Assembly (NCBI RefSeq): GCF_023149135.1
Contig: NZ_JAIWJX010000002.1
Location: 2,046,001-2,110,000, forward strand
Source of the DNA: Fictibacillus marinisediminis
Lineage (GTDB): Bacteria > Bacillota > Bacilli > Bacillales > Fictibacillaceae
Length of the DNA stretch: 64,000 nt
Reading direction: 5' to 3'
Below the pieces are notes generated by a model, which saw only the letters and a program-made list of their open reading frames with translations, made no database searches and was not told the origin of the DNA. The first letter of the stretch is position 1. Every line of letters starts with the position of its first letter. The position numbers were made by a program, and so were the translations under genes. Positions 17,499 through 25,725 of the stretch are shown piece by piece.

Positions 17499-18335
17499 AT
17501 GAAAAATATTGTAACACAAGAATGGCTGGAGTCTCATTTATCGCGCTCAGACCTGGTCATCTGTGACTGCAGGTTTAATCTATCGGACCCGGAGGCAGGC
17601 AGGAAACAGTACGATTCGGGACACATTCCAGGTTCAATTTATGTAAATCTAGAAAAAGACTTGTCAAGGAGTGTCACAGAGCATGGAGGACGCCATCCGC
17701 TTCCGTCAAAAAAAGAAATGTCGCAAGCGTTTGGACGTTTAGGAATTGATGAAAAGAAAACCGTTATTGCTTACGATGATCAGGGAGGCTCATATGCTGC
17801 AAGGTTATGGTGGATGCTGAAGCTTCTGGGCAGTGAGAAGGTTTTTGTCCTGCAGATTGGTTTTTCTGCCTGGGAAAGGAAAGGGTACCCAGTGACGTCT
17901 GAGAATACGGTTCTTCAGCCAACGGTTTTTACTCCTCAAGAAAGCAAATGGAGAACGGTCAGTATGGAAGAAGTCAGACTAGCATCGCTCAAAGATGGTA
18001 AGGGAGCCATCGTTGTTGATTCAAGAGACCCAGAACGGTATAAAGGTAAGCATGAGCCGATCGATAAGAAAGCGGGGCATATTCCAGGAGCGGTGAATAT
18101 TCCGTGGCTAAAGAACGTGAGTGAAGGAAGTAAATGGCTTGACTCATCAGAGCTGAAGAGTGTTCATAAAGGTCTGAAAGAAAAACCTGAAGTGATCGTC
18201 TATTGCGGATCTGGAGTAACGGCGTGCGCCAATATACTCGGCATGGACGAAGCCGGCATCGAGAATGTAAGATTATATCCTGGAAGCTGGAGTGACTGGA
18301 TATCTTATCCGGATAATAAAATTGAAAAACAATAA
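17499..18335 (+). CDS. Sulfurtransferase with two rhodanese domains (3-mercaptopyruvate type)
   Basis: A 278-residue tandem rhodanese protein. The N-terminal domain (about 1-130) is inactive; it has SGHIPGSIYVN and an Asp in YDDQGG where the active Cys would be. The C-terminal domain (about 150-275) has AGHIPGAVNIPW and active-site loop CGSGVTACAN, Cys about residue 236. CGSGVT is typical of 3-mercaptopyruvate sulfurtransferase rather than thiosulfate sulfurtransferase (CRKGVT). AAAGGAG at 17485-17491 supports ATG 17499. It is divergent from zwf, with the promoters packed into about 100 nt. Confidence 0.87.
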   Translation: MKNIVTQEWLESHLSRSDLVICDCRFNLSDPEAGRKQYDSGHIPGSIYVNLEKDLSRSVTEHGGRHPLPSKKEMSQAFGRLGIDEKKTVIAYDDQGGSYAARLWWMLKLLGSEKVFVLQIGFSAWERKGYPVTSENTVLQPTVFTPQESKWRTVSMEEVRLASLKDGKGAIVVDSRDPERYKGKHEPIDKKAGHIPGAVNIPWLKNVSEGSKWLDSSELKSVHKGLKEKPEVIVYCGSGVTACANILGMDEAGIENVRLYPGSWSDWISYPDNKIEKQ

Positions 18336-18383
18336 AATAATTTCACGTACCGTATTTTAAGTATGAATTGAAAGGAAATAAAT

Positions 18384-19226
18384 ATGGCAAACATCGACAT
18401 GCATACCCATTCAACCGCATCAGACGGAGTAAACTCGCCTGCTCAGAACGTCAGACTTGCCGCAGAAAAAGGACTTGGCGGGCTTGCAGTTACCGATCAT
18501 GACACGGTTTCAGGCGTCTCTGAAGCACTCGGCGAGGCTGCCAGCCATTCAAACTTTTTATGTATCCCAGGAATTGAAATCAGTACGCTCGACAACGGAC
18601 ACGATATTCATGTTCTTGGTTATTTCATTGACCATGAGAATGCTGAATTCCTTTCAAAGCTGGAGGAACTCCGTACTGTCAGAAATAAGAGAAATGAAAA
18701 GATTGTAAAAAACCTTCAGGAACTCGGAATCTCAATCACCATGGAAGAAGTAACAGCAAAAAGGAAATCATCCAGTGGCAATATTGGCCGTCCTCACATT
18801 GCTGAAGTACTGATGGAGAAAGGAATCATCAGCTCTTTGAGAGAAGCATTTGATAAGTATTTAGGCAAAGGGAAGCTGGCTTATGCCATCACTGAGAGAA
18901 TTTCACCGGCTGAAGGCGTAAAAATTATTCTTGATGCCGGGGGTGTCCCTGTTCTGGCTCACCCGGGTTTATATGATCAGGACGAACTGATTCCGCAGTT
19001 GAAGGAGCATGGATTAGCAGGGCTCGAGGCTTACCATTCGGATCATTCGGCCGAGCAGGAAGTGCATTATCGAAACCTTGCCGAGCGCTATCAGTTAATT
19101 CCTACAGGAGGCAGTGATTATCATGGAGTTCGTAACGGAAAAGTTTTTCACGGAGACCTTGGTAATCGATATTCTGACTTAATAACAGTAGAAAAGTTAA
19201 AAAGCTTATCAATAAAATATCGTTAA
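18384..19226 (+). CDS. PHP-domain phosphoesterase
   Basis: A 280-residue PHP (polymerase and histidinol phosphatase) domain protein. Metal ligands are seen in IDMHTHSTASDG (about 4-15), VTDHDTVSG (about 36), a glutamate in PGIEIST, LAHPG (about 193) and SDYHG near residue 248. This arrangement is shared with the YciV/RnmAM family, which acts on nucleoside 3',5'-bisphosphates and short RNA 5' ends. The exact substrate is not settled by sequence. The ATG has AAAGGAAAT upstream. It may be co-transcribed with the sulfurtransferase 48 nt upstream; a terminator follows. Confidence 0.85.
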   Translation: MANIDMHTHSTASDGVNSPAQNVRLAAEKGLGGLAVTDHDTVSGVSEALGEAASHSNFLCIPGIEISTLDNGHDIHVLGYFIDHENAEFLSKLEELRTVRNKRNEKIVKNLQELGISITMEEVTAKRKSSSGNIGRPHIAEVLMEKGIISSLREAFDKYLGKGKLAYAITERISPAEGVKIILDAGGVPVLAHPGLYDQDELIPQLKEHGLAGLEAYHSDHSAEQEVHYRNLAERYQLIPTGGSDYHGVRNGKVFHGDLGNRYSDLITVEKLKSLSIKYR

Positions 19227-19252
19227 ACTGCCAATTGGCAGTTTTTTCTTTT
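19226..19252 (+). terminator. Intrinsic terminator after PHP gene
   Basis: AACTGCCAATTGGCAGTT is a perfect palindrome followed by TTTTCTTTT. Confidence 0.85.
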
Positions 19253-19330
19253 CGCCTTTCATTTCAAATTTTTAAAGGAATAAACAAATGGCTATGGAAT
19301 AAACAAGGTAGAAATGGGGGTAATAATCAG

Positions 19331-20194
19331 ATGCAAACTGAAACGTTTTATAAACAAACAGAAATTAATAAAGAAGATGTAACAGCTGAGATATTTCTGG
19401 ATTACTTTAATGAACGATTGAGAGTGGATGATTATCGGGGAAATATTTCTTCCTTGGCCGCTGAAGTCAACGAACTGGCTGTTCAGCATGATTTCTCAAA
19501 AGTGATCATTAAGGCTAAATCAGAACATGTCGGAGCTTTTCTAGCATTGGGCTTTTTGCCTGAAGCCGTATTCAGCCAGTATTTTAATGGAAGCGACGCT
19601 GTGGCGATGTGCCGATATTACACGAACGAAAGGAAGCGAAGTGACTATTGGGTAGAGGAAGATAAGATTATGGATCGAATTTTTGAACTTCCAGAGGGTA
19701 AATCCGGCGGACATTCTCTGCCAGAAAACTACCTTATCCGATTAGCTGACCAAAACGATACAGAAGGCCTATCCACTTTATATGGAAAGGTATTCCAAGT
19801 ATATCCCACTCCAATGAATGATCCTTCCTATATTAAAAATACAATGGAGCAGGGGACCATTTATTATGTGATCGAACAGAATAAAGAAATTGTAAGTGCT
19901 GCCTCTGCGGATATTAATATGCAATATCACAATGCAGAACTTACAGACTGTGCTACATTGGCTGAACACCGAAAATTTGGTCTGATGAAGATCTTGATTG
20001 AGAAGCTTGAACTGGAACTGAAGAACCGTAAAATCTATTGTGCCTATTCCATCGCACGCTCTTTGTCGTTTGGAATGAATGCTGTCTTTTTTCAAAGAGG
20101 CTATAAATATCAAGGGAGATTCACAAAAAATTGCCTGATTTTTGATAAATACGAGGACATGAATCTCTGGATGAGAGATCTGTCAGCAAATTAG
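19331..20194 (+). CDS. ablB: Beta-lysine N-acetyltransferase AblB
   Basis: A 287-residue GNAT-type acetyltransferase that converts beta-lysine to N-epsilon-acetyl-beta-lysine, a compatible solute. The N-terminal part is variable, while the C-terminal half has the GNAT core with ADINMQYHNAELTDCATLAEH, then KFGLMKILIEKLE and FGMNAVFFQRGYKYQGRF. It matches B. subtilis YodP in type and context. kamA, the lysine 2,3-aminomutase that makes its substrate, lies 1.6 kb downstream, separated by the activator gene. ATG at 19331 has a G-rich ribosome site GGGGG at 19315-19319. No sigma-54 promoter is visible upstream, so it may have a separate promoter. Confidence 0.85.
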   Translation: MQTETFYKQTEINKEDVTAEIFLDYFNERLRVDDYRGNISSLAAEVNELAVQHDFSKVIIKAKSEHVGAFLALGFLPEAVFSQYFNGSDAVAMCRYYTNERKRSDYWVEEDKIMDRIFELPEGKSGGHSLPENYLIRLADQNDTEGLSTLYGKVFQVYPTPMNDPSYIKNTMEQGTIYYVIEQNKEIVSAASADINMQYHNAELTDCATLAEHRKFGLMKILIEKLELELKNRKIYCAYSIARSLSFGMNAVFFQRGYKYQGRFTKNCLIFDKYEDMNLWMRDLSAN

Positions 20195-20210
20195 TGCCGA
20201 AATTTCGGCA
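20195..20210. promoter_or_regulatory. Perfect 16-bp palindrome, candidate operator
   Basis: TGCCGAAATTTCGGCA begins directly after the ablB stop codon and is 53 nt upstream of the regulator ATG. It is not followed by a T-run, so it is not a normal terminator. A close relative, TGCCGGATTTTCGGCA, lies downstream of the regulator. Binding of the sigma-54 activator is inference. Confidence 0.5.
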
Positions 20211-20262
20211 ATCCTGATGAAAATTGAGCAGCTTGTTCTTTTGATTCAGAGTGGAGGTGCCT

Positions 20263-21663
20263 ATGTTTAAAGACTCGGTTGAAACCATTGAGATGCTAAA
20301 AGCCATATTAAAGACGATTGATGAAGGAATTCATGCAGTGGATGCCAGCGGAATGACCATTTTTTATAATGAAGTTGCCGCAAGGCTTGATGGTTTAAAA
20401 GTTCCTCAAGTGCTAAACCAGCACGTCCTATACTCTTTTCCTTCATTAAATCAGCAAACCAGTACATTGCTGAACGTTATTAAAACAGGAAAACCGATCA
20501 TCAACCAGCATCAAACGTATACAAACGTAAACGGCAAGCGGGTCGATACGGTCAACACGACGCTGCCGCTCATCGTTGACGGGGAACTGATCGGTGCGAT
20601 TGAAATATCAAAGGACCTTACAAAAATAAAACAATTGTCAGAGAAGCTTCTTGATATGCAGGCGCAGTTTCATAAAGACCGTTCCGTAACCATAAAAAAT
20701 GGTCATTATGCATCTTATCACTTAGAGGACTTTATTTCAGCTGATCCCCAGATTGATCAGTTAAAGTCACTGTCGAAGAAAGTATCTGAAACTTCCTCAC
20801 CCGTTCTTATTTTCGGGGAGACCGGAACCGGAAAAGAAGTTCTTATTCAAGGGATACATAATCATTCATTGAGAAAAAACAAACCATTTATTGCCCAGAA
20901 CTGTGCTGCAATTCCATCACAGCTTTTGGAGAGTATTTTATTCGGTACAGTGAAGGGAAGCTTTACGGGTGCTGTCGACCGGCCGGGCCTTTTTGAACTA
21001 GCGGATGGTGGAACCCTGTTTCTAGATGAGATCAATTCTATGCCTCTTGATATCCAAGCAAAATTATTGAGGGTCCTTCAGGATGGGGTAGTCCGCAGAA
21101 TCGGTGCTGTTCAGGGCAAATTAGTGAATGTAAGGATCATGGCTGCATTGAATGAACACCCTTCAGAATGTGTTAAATCAAATAAACTTAGGGAAGATTT
21201 ATACTACAGGCTGAACGTGATTTTTTTTGAAATTCCTCCATTGCGGCATCGAATTTCAGATATTCATCTGCTTGCGGAGCACTTTATTTCTCAATATAAT
21301 GTTCAATTCAAAAAACAAATTAAGGGGCTTTCAGAAGAAGCATTCCATCTTTTTCAGCAATATCCATGGCCAGGTAATGTCAGGGAGCTGAAACATGTGA
21401 TCGAATATGCCATGAATATGGCGGATGATAATGAGGAAATAAAAGTTGCAGACTTGCCTCATCATCTCCTGGCCACTCCTTCTCTTGCAGGCTCTATTGA
21501 GCAAATACCCATTCCTCCTCTTAGGGAGGCTCTCGCTCATCGGGAACGCGAGCTGATATCCAAGGCTCTTTCTGCTTCGGATGGAAATATTCAGAAAGCT
21601 GCACAACTGCTCAAAATACCGAGACAGACACTGCAATATAAATTAAAAATCAATGCACACTGA
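20263..21663 (+). CDS. kamR: Sigma-54-dependent transcriptional activator (KamR type)
   Basis: A 466-residue enhancer-binding protein in three parts. Residues about 10-120 form a PAS sensor domain (DEGIHAVDASGMTIFYNE). Residues about 150-380 form the AAA+ domain with Walker A GETGTGKE, the sigma-54 contact loop GSFTGA (a common variant of GAFTGA) and Walker B GGTLFLDEI. The C-terminus (about 440-466) is a Fis-type helix-turn-helix, NIQKAAQLLKIPRQTLQYKL. A regulator of this type, KamR, controls the sigma-54-dependent kam locus of Bacillus thuringiensis, and the location here directly upstream of a -24/-12 promoter and kamA fits. GGAGG at 20253-20257 supports ATG 20263. The signal sensed by PAS is unknown. 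Confidence 0.88.
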   Translation: MFKDSVETIEMLKAILKTIDEGIHAVDASGMTIFYNEVAARLDGLKVPQVLNQHVLYSFPSLNQQTSTLLNVIKTGKPIINQHQTYTNVNGKRVDTVNTTLPLIVDGELIGAIEISKDLTKIKQLSEKLLDMQAQFHKDRSVTIKNGHYASYHLEDFISADPQIDQLKSLSKKVSETSSPVLIFGETGTGKEVLIQGIHNHSLRKNKPFIAQNCAAIPSQLLESILFGTVKGSFTGAVDRPGLFELADGGTLFLDEINSMPLDIQAKLLRVLQDGVVRRIGAVQGKLVNVRIMAALNEHPSECVKSNKLREDLYYRLNVIFFEIPPLRHRISDIHLLAEHFISQYNVQFKKQIKGLSEEAFHLFQQYPWPGNVRELKHVIEYAMNMADDNEEIKVADLPHHLLATPSLAGSIEQIPIPPLREALAHRERELISKALSASDGNIQKAAQLLKIPRQTLQYKLKINAH

Positions 21664-21692
21664 ACTGCCGGATTTTCGGCAGTTTTTTCTTT
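21663..21692 (+). terminator. Terminator of the activator gene, also possible activator binding site
   Basis: AACTGCCGGATTTTCGGCAGTT followed by TTTTCTTTTT is a good terminator. Its core TGCCGGATTTTCGGCA (21666-21681) closely resembles the palindrome at 20195 and is about 95 bp upstream of the -24 element, a typical enhancer distance. A double role is inference. Confidence 0.75.
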
Positions 21693-21775
21693 TTCCCAAA
21701 CAAGTGGATAGGCGCATACATTATCATTATCAGAATAATAAGGGATCTAAGGCTTTTTTTCAGTATCATTCATTT

Positions 21776-21791
21776 TGGCACGGAACTTGCA
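21776..21791 (+). promoter_or_regulatory. Sigma-54 (-24/-12) promoter of the kam operon
   Basis: TGGCACGGAACTTGCA agrees with the consensus TGGCACN5TTGCW at every position, with the conserved GG and GC 10 nt apart. It lies 40 nt upstream of kamA ATG, so transcription should start near 21803. Confidence 0.92.
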
Positions 21792-21831
21792 AGTATAGAT
21801 TAATGAGCCAAGTATACAAGGAGGTAACGCA

Positions 21832-23256
21832 ATGCCTATCGTGAATGGATTGTACCAGCCAAAAAGACATTGGAAAGAAGTGGAGTTATGGAAGGACGTC
21901 ACAGAAGAGCAGTGGAATGATTGGCTCTGGCAGCTGACACATACGGTAAGAAATCTTGAAGACTTAAAAAAAGTCGTAAACTTAACGCCTGAAGAAGAGG
22001 AAGGCGTTCGTATATCCACCATGACGATTCCTTTAAATATCACCCCGTATTATGCATGGCTGATGGACGAGGATGATCCGCGCTGTCCGATCCGGATGCA
22101 GTCCGTACCGATCGGAAAGGAAATCTTGAAAACAAAATATGATCTTGAAGATCCCCTGCATGAGGATGAAGATTCTCCAGTTCCTGGACTGACACACCGT
22201 TATCCTGACAGAGTGCTATTCCTGGTAACCAATCAATGCTCCATGTACTGCAGATATTGTACGAGAAGACGTTTCTCCGGACAGATCGGAATGGGTGTAC
22301 CTAAAAAGCAGCTTGACGCAGCCATTGATTATATTGCAGCGACTCCGCAGGTGAGAGATTGCCTGATTTCTGGAGGAGACGGTTTATTAATCAATGACAA
22401 CATTCTTGAATATATTCTAAAAAGGCTAAGAGAAATCCCCCATATGGAAATCATTCGGATCGGAACACGTGCTCCTGTCGTGTTTCCGCAGCGAATTACC
22501 GAAAATCTGTGCAACATCTTAAAGAAATATCATCCGGTTTGGCTCAACACGCATTTTAATACATCCATTGAAATTACAGAGGAATCCAAAAAGGCATGTG
22601 AAATGCTCGCAAATGCCGGTGTACCGGTCGGAAACCAGTCTGTTATCCTGGCTGGAATCAATGACAGCACGCATATTATGAAAAAGCTGATGCATGATCT
22701 CGTAAAGATCCGTGTACGCCCTTACTATATTTATCAATGTGACTTATCTGAAGGCATCGGACATTTCCGTGCACCTGTCTCAAAAGGGCTGGAGATCATA
22801 GAAGCATTACGTGGCCACACGTCCGGATATGCTGTTCCGACTTTTGTTGTGGATGCACCGGGTGGAGGAGGCAAAATTTCTCTTCAGCCAAATTATTTGA
22901 TTTCACAGAGCCCTGATAAAGTAATTTTACGAAACTTTGAAGGAGTTATCACGTCTTATCCCGAACCTCAAAACTATAAAGCCGGATTGGCAGATGAGTA
23001 CTTTAACCAGACCATGGGTATTACAGAGCAGCCGGCCGCAATAGGAATAACAGCACTTATGAAGGATGAGAAATTCAATATCGTTCCTGAAGGCTTAAAC
23101 CGGTTTGACCGAAGAAAAACATACGAAACGAACCCTGAACATGCCACTCTGAAAGATAAACGGGAAAAACGGGACGAAATGAAAGAAAAGAAATTCAAAC
23201 ATGAACTGAAAAAAGAAACAGCCACTCAGGATGATGGCACAGTGAAAGAAGCATAG
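21832..23256 (+). CDS. kamA: L-lysine 2,3-aminomutase
   Basis: A 474-residue radical SAM enzyme converting L-lysine to L-beta-lysine with PLP. The [4Fe-4S]/SAM motif is CSMYCRYCTRR (CxxxCxxC, about residues 134-141). The PLP lysine lies in the FVVDAPGGGGKISLQP segment near residue 345, also intact. The C-terminal 60 residues are strongly basic and acidic mixed (KDKREKRDEMKEKK), as in Bacillus KamA. AAGGAGG at 21819-21825 is ideal. It is the first gene of an operon running through yodQ (about 5.8 kb) under the sigma-54 promoter 40 nt upstream. Confidence 0.96.
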   Translation: MPIVNGLYQPKRHWKEVELWKDVTEEQWNDWLWQLTHTVRNLEDLKKVVNLTPEEEEGVRISTMTIPLNITPYYAWLMDEDDPRCPIRMQSVPIGKEILKTKYDLEDPLHEDEDSPVPGLTHRYPDRVLFLVTNQCSMYCRYCTRRRFSGQIGMGVPKKQLDAAIDYIAATPQVRDCLISGGDGLLINDNILEYILKRLREIPHMEIIRIGTRAPVVFPQRITENLCNILKKYHPVWLNTHFNTSIEITEESKKACEMLANAGVPVGNQSVILAGINDSTHIMKKLMHDLVKIRVRPYYIYQCDLSEGIGHFRAPVSKGLEIIEALRGHTSGYAVPTFVVDAPGGGGKISLQPNYLISQSPDKVILRNFEGVITSYPEPQNYKAGLADEYFNQTMGITEQPAAIGITALMKDEKFNIVPEGLNRFDRRKTYETNPEHATLKDKREKRDEMKEKKFKHELKKETATQDDGTVKEA

Positions 23257-23266
23257 GAGGCCGCTC

Positions 23267-23545
23267 ATGAAGGAATGCATGTGGTGCAATGATCATTCAG
23301 CCAAAGAAATTACCAAGACGGGATACTGGGAACTGCATGACGGTACCCGGGCACTTCAAATAAAAGAAATCCCGGCTCTTTATTGCGAGTCTTGCAGTAT
23401 GGAATATCATGAAGATGAAATCGTGGAAGAAATTGAAGATCAGCTTTTATTGATTGATACAAAAAAGCTGAATCAGGTTTTGACGTTCAAAGAATTAATG
23501 GCTCAAGAACGTTTTTTAAAGAAAAATTACTTTAAATCCTATTAA
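23267..23545 (+). CDS. yokU: YokU-like zinc-finger protein
   Basis: A 92-residue protein with two CxxC pairs, CMWCN (about 4-7) and CESCSMEYHE (about 43-46), followed by an acidic helix. This is a small zinc-binding module of the type found at the N-terminus of MqsA-like antitoxins, but no helix-turn-helix DNA-binding domain follows. B. subtilis yokU also neighbours kamA. The GGAGG ribosome site overlaps the kamA stop codon, so translation is probably coupled. Its role in lysine degradation, whether chaperone, regulator or metal delivery, is unknown. Confidence 0.82.
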   Translation: MKECMWCNDHSAKEITKTGYWELHDGTRALQIKEIPALYCESCSMEYHEDEIVEEIEDQLLLIDTKKLNQVLTFKELMAQERFLKKNYFKSY

Positions 23546-23558
23546 ATATGCATTCAAT

Positions 23559-23587
23559 GAAAAGCAGCGGATTTCCGTTGCTTTTCC
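23559..23587 (+). terminator. Weak intercistronic hairpin between yokU and yodT
   Basis: AAAAGCAGCGG / CCGTTGCTTTT forms an 11-bp stem with only four T residues at its end. It may reduce rather than stop transcription into yodT, or protect mRNA. Confidence 0.5.
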
Positions 23588-23612
23588 ATCATGAATGGAA
23601 GGAGTGCCCATC

Positions 23613-24980
23613 ATGGATAAAACAGGAATTATTAAACCGGTGCTGGATGCAAGCTATCCCATGATCAGTCACGGAGAGGGAATCTATTTATATGACGAAA
23701 ACGGCAATCGGTATATCGATGGATCCTCAGGAGCCGTAACCGCAAACATCGGCCATGGTGTGGAAGAAATCGCGGATGTGATATATGAACAAGCAAAGCA
23801 GGTTGCCTTCGTTTACCGTTCGCACTTCACAAGTCTGCCGGCAGAAAAACTGGCAAAGAAGCTAGCAAGTATGACTCCTGGTGACTTGAACTGGACCTTT
23901 TTTGTCAACAGCGGATCGGAAGCCACGGAAACCGCATTAAAGGTAGCGATCCAGTACTTCCAGGAACAAGGAATTTACACGAAAACAAAAATACTTTCCC
24001 GATGGACCAGCTATCATGGCATAACACTGGGAGCTCTGTCGATGTCCGGCCATCATATGAGAAGAGAGCGATTCTCGGAGCTGCTTGAAGATTTCCCGGC
24101 TGTTCCCGCACCTTATTGCTACCAATGTCCTTTGCAAAATACATACCCCGGATGCAGATTACAATGTGCTGACGAATTGGAACGTGCAATTGAACAGATT
24201 GGGCCTGAAAACATCGCTGCGTTTATTTTTGAACCTATCATTGGCGCTGCAGGCGGCGCGATTGTACCTCCTCCGGGCTATTATGAAAAAGTGAAAGAGA
24301 TCTGTGACAAGTATCATATTTTAACCATCGCCGATGAAGTGATGACGGGGATGGGCAGAACAGGAAAAATGTTTGCTATCGACCACTGGGGAATAGAGCC
24401 TGATATTATGACCCTCGGCAAAGGGCTCAGTGCAGGGTATACCCCAATGGCGGCAACCGTGGTGTCCGACCGCATTATTAATGTGATACGAAAAGGATCC
24501 AGAGTGGTCATGAGCGGGCACACCTTCAGTGCGAACCCTCTTTCTGCAGCGGCATGCTGTGCAGTCATGGAATATATGGAACAACAAAATCTTGTTCAGA
24601 ATGCCGAGGAACAAGGAGAACGTTTATTAAATGGATTGAAAGAACTGGAGCAAAAATACTCTTTTGTCGGCAATGTTCGCGGTAAAGGTCTCTTATGCGG
24701 ATTAGAACTTGTCAATGATGCACTGAACCACGCGCCATTTTCTGTCAGCGACCGTGTAGGGGAAAAGCTGATCTCCATTTGCTTCAACAATGGACTCATC
24801 ATATATCCTGCTTTCGGAGGAGTTACCGGATACGAGGGAGATGCTGTGTTAATTTCTCCGCCATTAATTGTTACTTCTTTTCAAGTTTACGAGATATTAA
24901 GAATTTTGGATGAAAGCTTGCAAGAATTAATGAACCATCTTGTATCTTCAGGAATTGTGATTCATCGAGCAACGAGCTAG
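23613..24980 (+). CDS. yodT: Class III aminotransferase YodT
   Basis: A 455-residue PLP-dependent class III (omega) aminotransferase. Visible parts are NSGSEATETALKVA (phosphate-binding), GITLGALSMSG, IADEVMTGMGRTGKM and the PLP lysine in TLGKGLSAGYTP (about residue 271). It probably removes an amino group of a lysine-derived intermediate in the beta-lysine pathway (inference from operon). AAGGAG at 23599-23604 supports ATG 23613; the ATG at 23595 lies before the ribosome site. Same gene order as B. subtilis yodTSRQ, with transcription from kamA. Confidence 0.9.
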   Translation: MDKTGIIKPVLDASYPMISHGEGIYLYDENGNRYIDGSSGAVTANIGHGVEEIADVIYEQAKQVAFVYRSHFTSLPAEKLAKKLASMTPGDLNWTFFVNSGSEATETALKVAIQYFQEQGIYTKTKILSRWTSYHGITLGALSMSGHHMRRERFSELLEDFPAVPAPYCYQCPLQNTYPGCRLQCADELERAIEQIGPENIAAFIFEPIIGAAGGAIVPPPGYYEKVKEICDKYHILTIADEVMTGMGRTGKMFAIDHWGIEPDIMTLGKGLSAGYTPMAATVVSDRIINVIRKGSRVVMSGHTFSANPLSAAACCAVMEYMEQQNLVQNAEEQGERLLNGLKELEQKYSFVGNVRGKGLLCGLELVNDALNHAPFSVSDRVGEKLISICFNNGLIIYPAFGGVTGYEGDAVLISPPLIVTSFQVYEILRILDESLQELMNHLVSSGIVIHRATS

Positions 24981-24999
24981 AAGAAAGGAGATTAAAACC

Positions 25000-25725
25000 A
25001 TGCTGTCCAATACCAATGAAACAACATTAAAAACAAAGCTCATCACGATGGAAGAAGCAGCTGCTCTTTTTTATGATGGCATGTCGCTGATGGTAGGGGG
25101 GTTTGGAGGGGTGGGGGCTCCGCCATGCTTAATCAATGCCATTCTTGACCAAAACATCAAGGATATTTTTATGATCAGCAACGATACCGGCTTTCCTTGG
25201 ATCGGACCGGGCAAACTGATCACTGAGAAGCGGATCAGCCGTCTTATCGCTTCCCACATCGGTTCCAATCCGGAAGCGGGTAAACAGATGCACGGCGGTG
25301 AACTGGCTGTGGAGTTTATTCCTCAGGGCACCCTGGCCGAGAAAATCAGGGCCGGCGGGATGGGCCTTGGGGGAATTTTAGTAGATGTAGGCCTTGGAAC
25401 GGTCGTTGAATCCGGGAAGCAGAAAGTGGATATTAACTCAGCGACTTATATGGTAGAGCCTGCCCTTACAGCCGATGTTTCTATCGTTTATGCACAAAAA
25501 GCCGATACCTATGGAAATTTAGTCTACGATAAAAGCGCGCGAAATACGAATCCTCTCGTGGCTATGGCAGGCAACATAACGATTGCAGAAGTAGAAGAAA
25601 TCGTACCCGCAGGTGAACTGGATCCGGAATGTATTATAACGCCTGGTGTCTTCGTGGATTATATCGTTCAGAGCAAGGGGGTGGATTGGGAATGGGTTTG
25701 GGAATTGAAACAAGGCACCGAATAG
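25000..25725 (+). CDS. yodS: CoA transferase subunit A (YodS)
   Basis: A 241-residue family I CoA transferase alpha subunit. The glycine-rich CoA loop MVGGFGGVGAPPCLINAI (about 28-45) is clear, followed by GGMGLGGILVDVGLG. With YodR it should move CoA from a short acyl-CoA to a 3-oxo or amino acid-derived carboxylate in the lysine degradation route. GAAAGGAG at 24983-24990 precedes ATG. Its last 34 bp overlap yodR, so both subunits are translationally coupled, as expected for a heteromeric enzyme. Confidence 0.9.
   Translation: MLSNTNETTLKTKLITMEEAAALFYDGMSLMVGGFGGVGAPPCLINAILDQNIKDIFMISNDTGFPWIGPGKLITEKRISRLIASHIGSNPEAGKQMHGGELAVEFIPQGTLAEKIRAGGMGLGGILVDVGLGTVVESGKQKVDINSATYMVEPALTADVSIVYAQKADTYGNLVYDKSARNTNPLVAMAGNITIAEVEEIVPAGELDPECIITPGVFVDYIVQSKGVDWEWVWELKQGTE

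Noticed and set aside
19228..19239. TGCCAATTGGCA as a third copy of the activator palindrome
   Set aside because: It is shorter, lacks the inner CG, and is followed by a T-run, so it is best explained as the terminator of the PHP gene.
21718..21732. Fur-like box ACATTATCATTATCA in the kamA promoter region
   Set aside because: 12 of 15 match, but arises from a simple TTATCATTATCA repeat between the proposed enhancer and the promoter; no iron link to the locus.
19227..21831. Lysine riboswitch upstream of ablB or kamA
   Set aside because: No lysine aptamer sequence pattern; the leader of kamA from the sigma-54 start is only about 30 nt.
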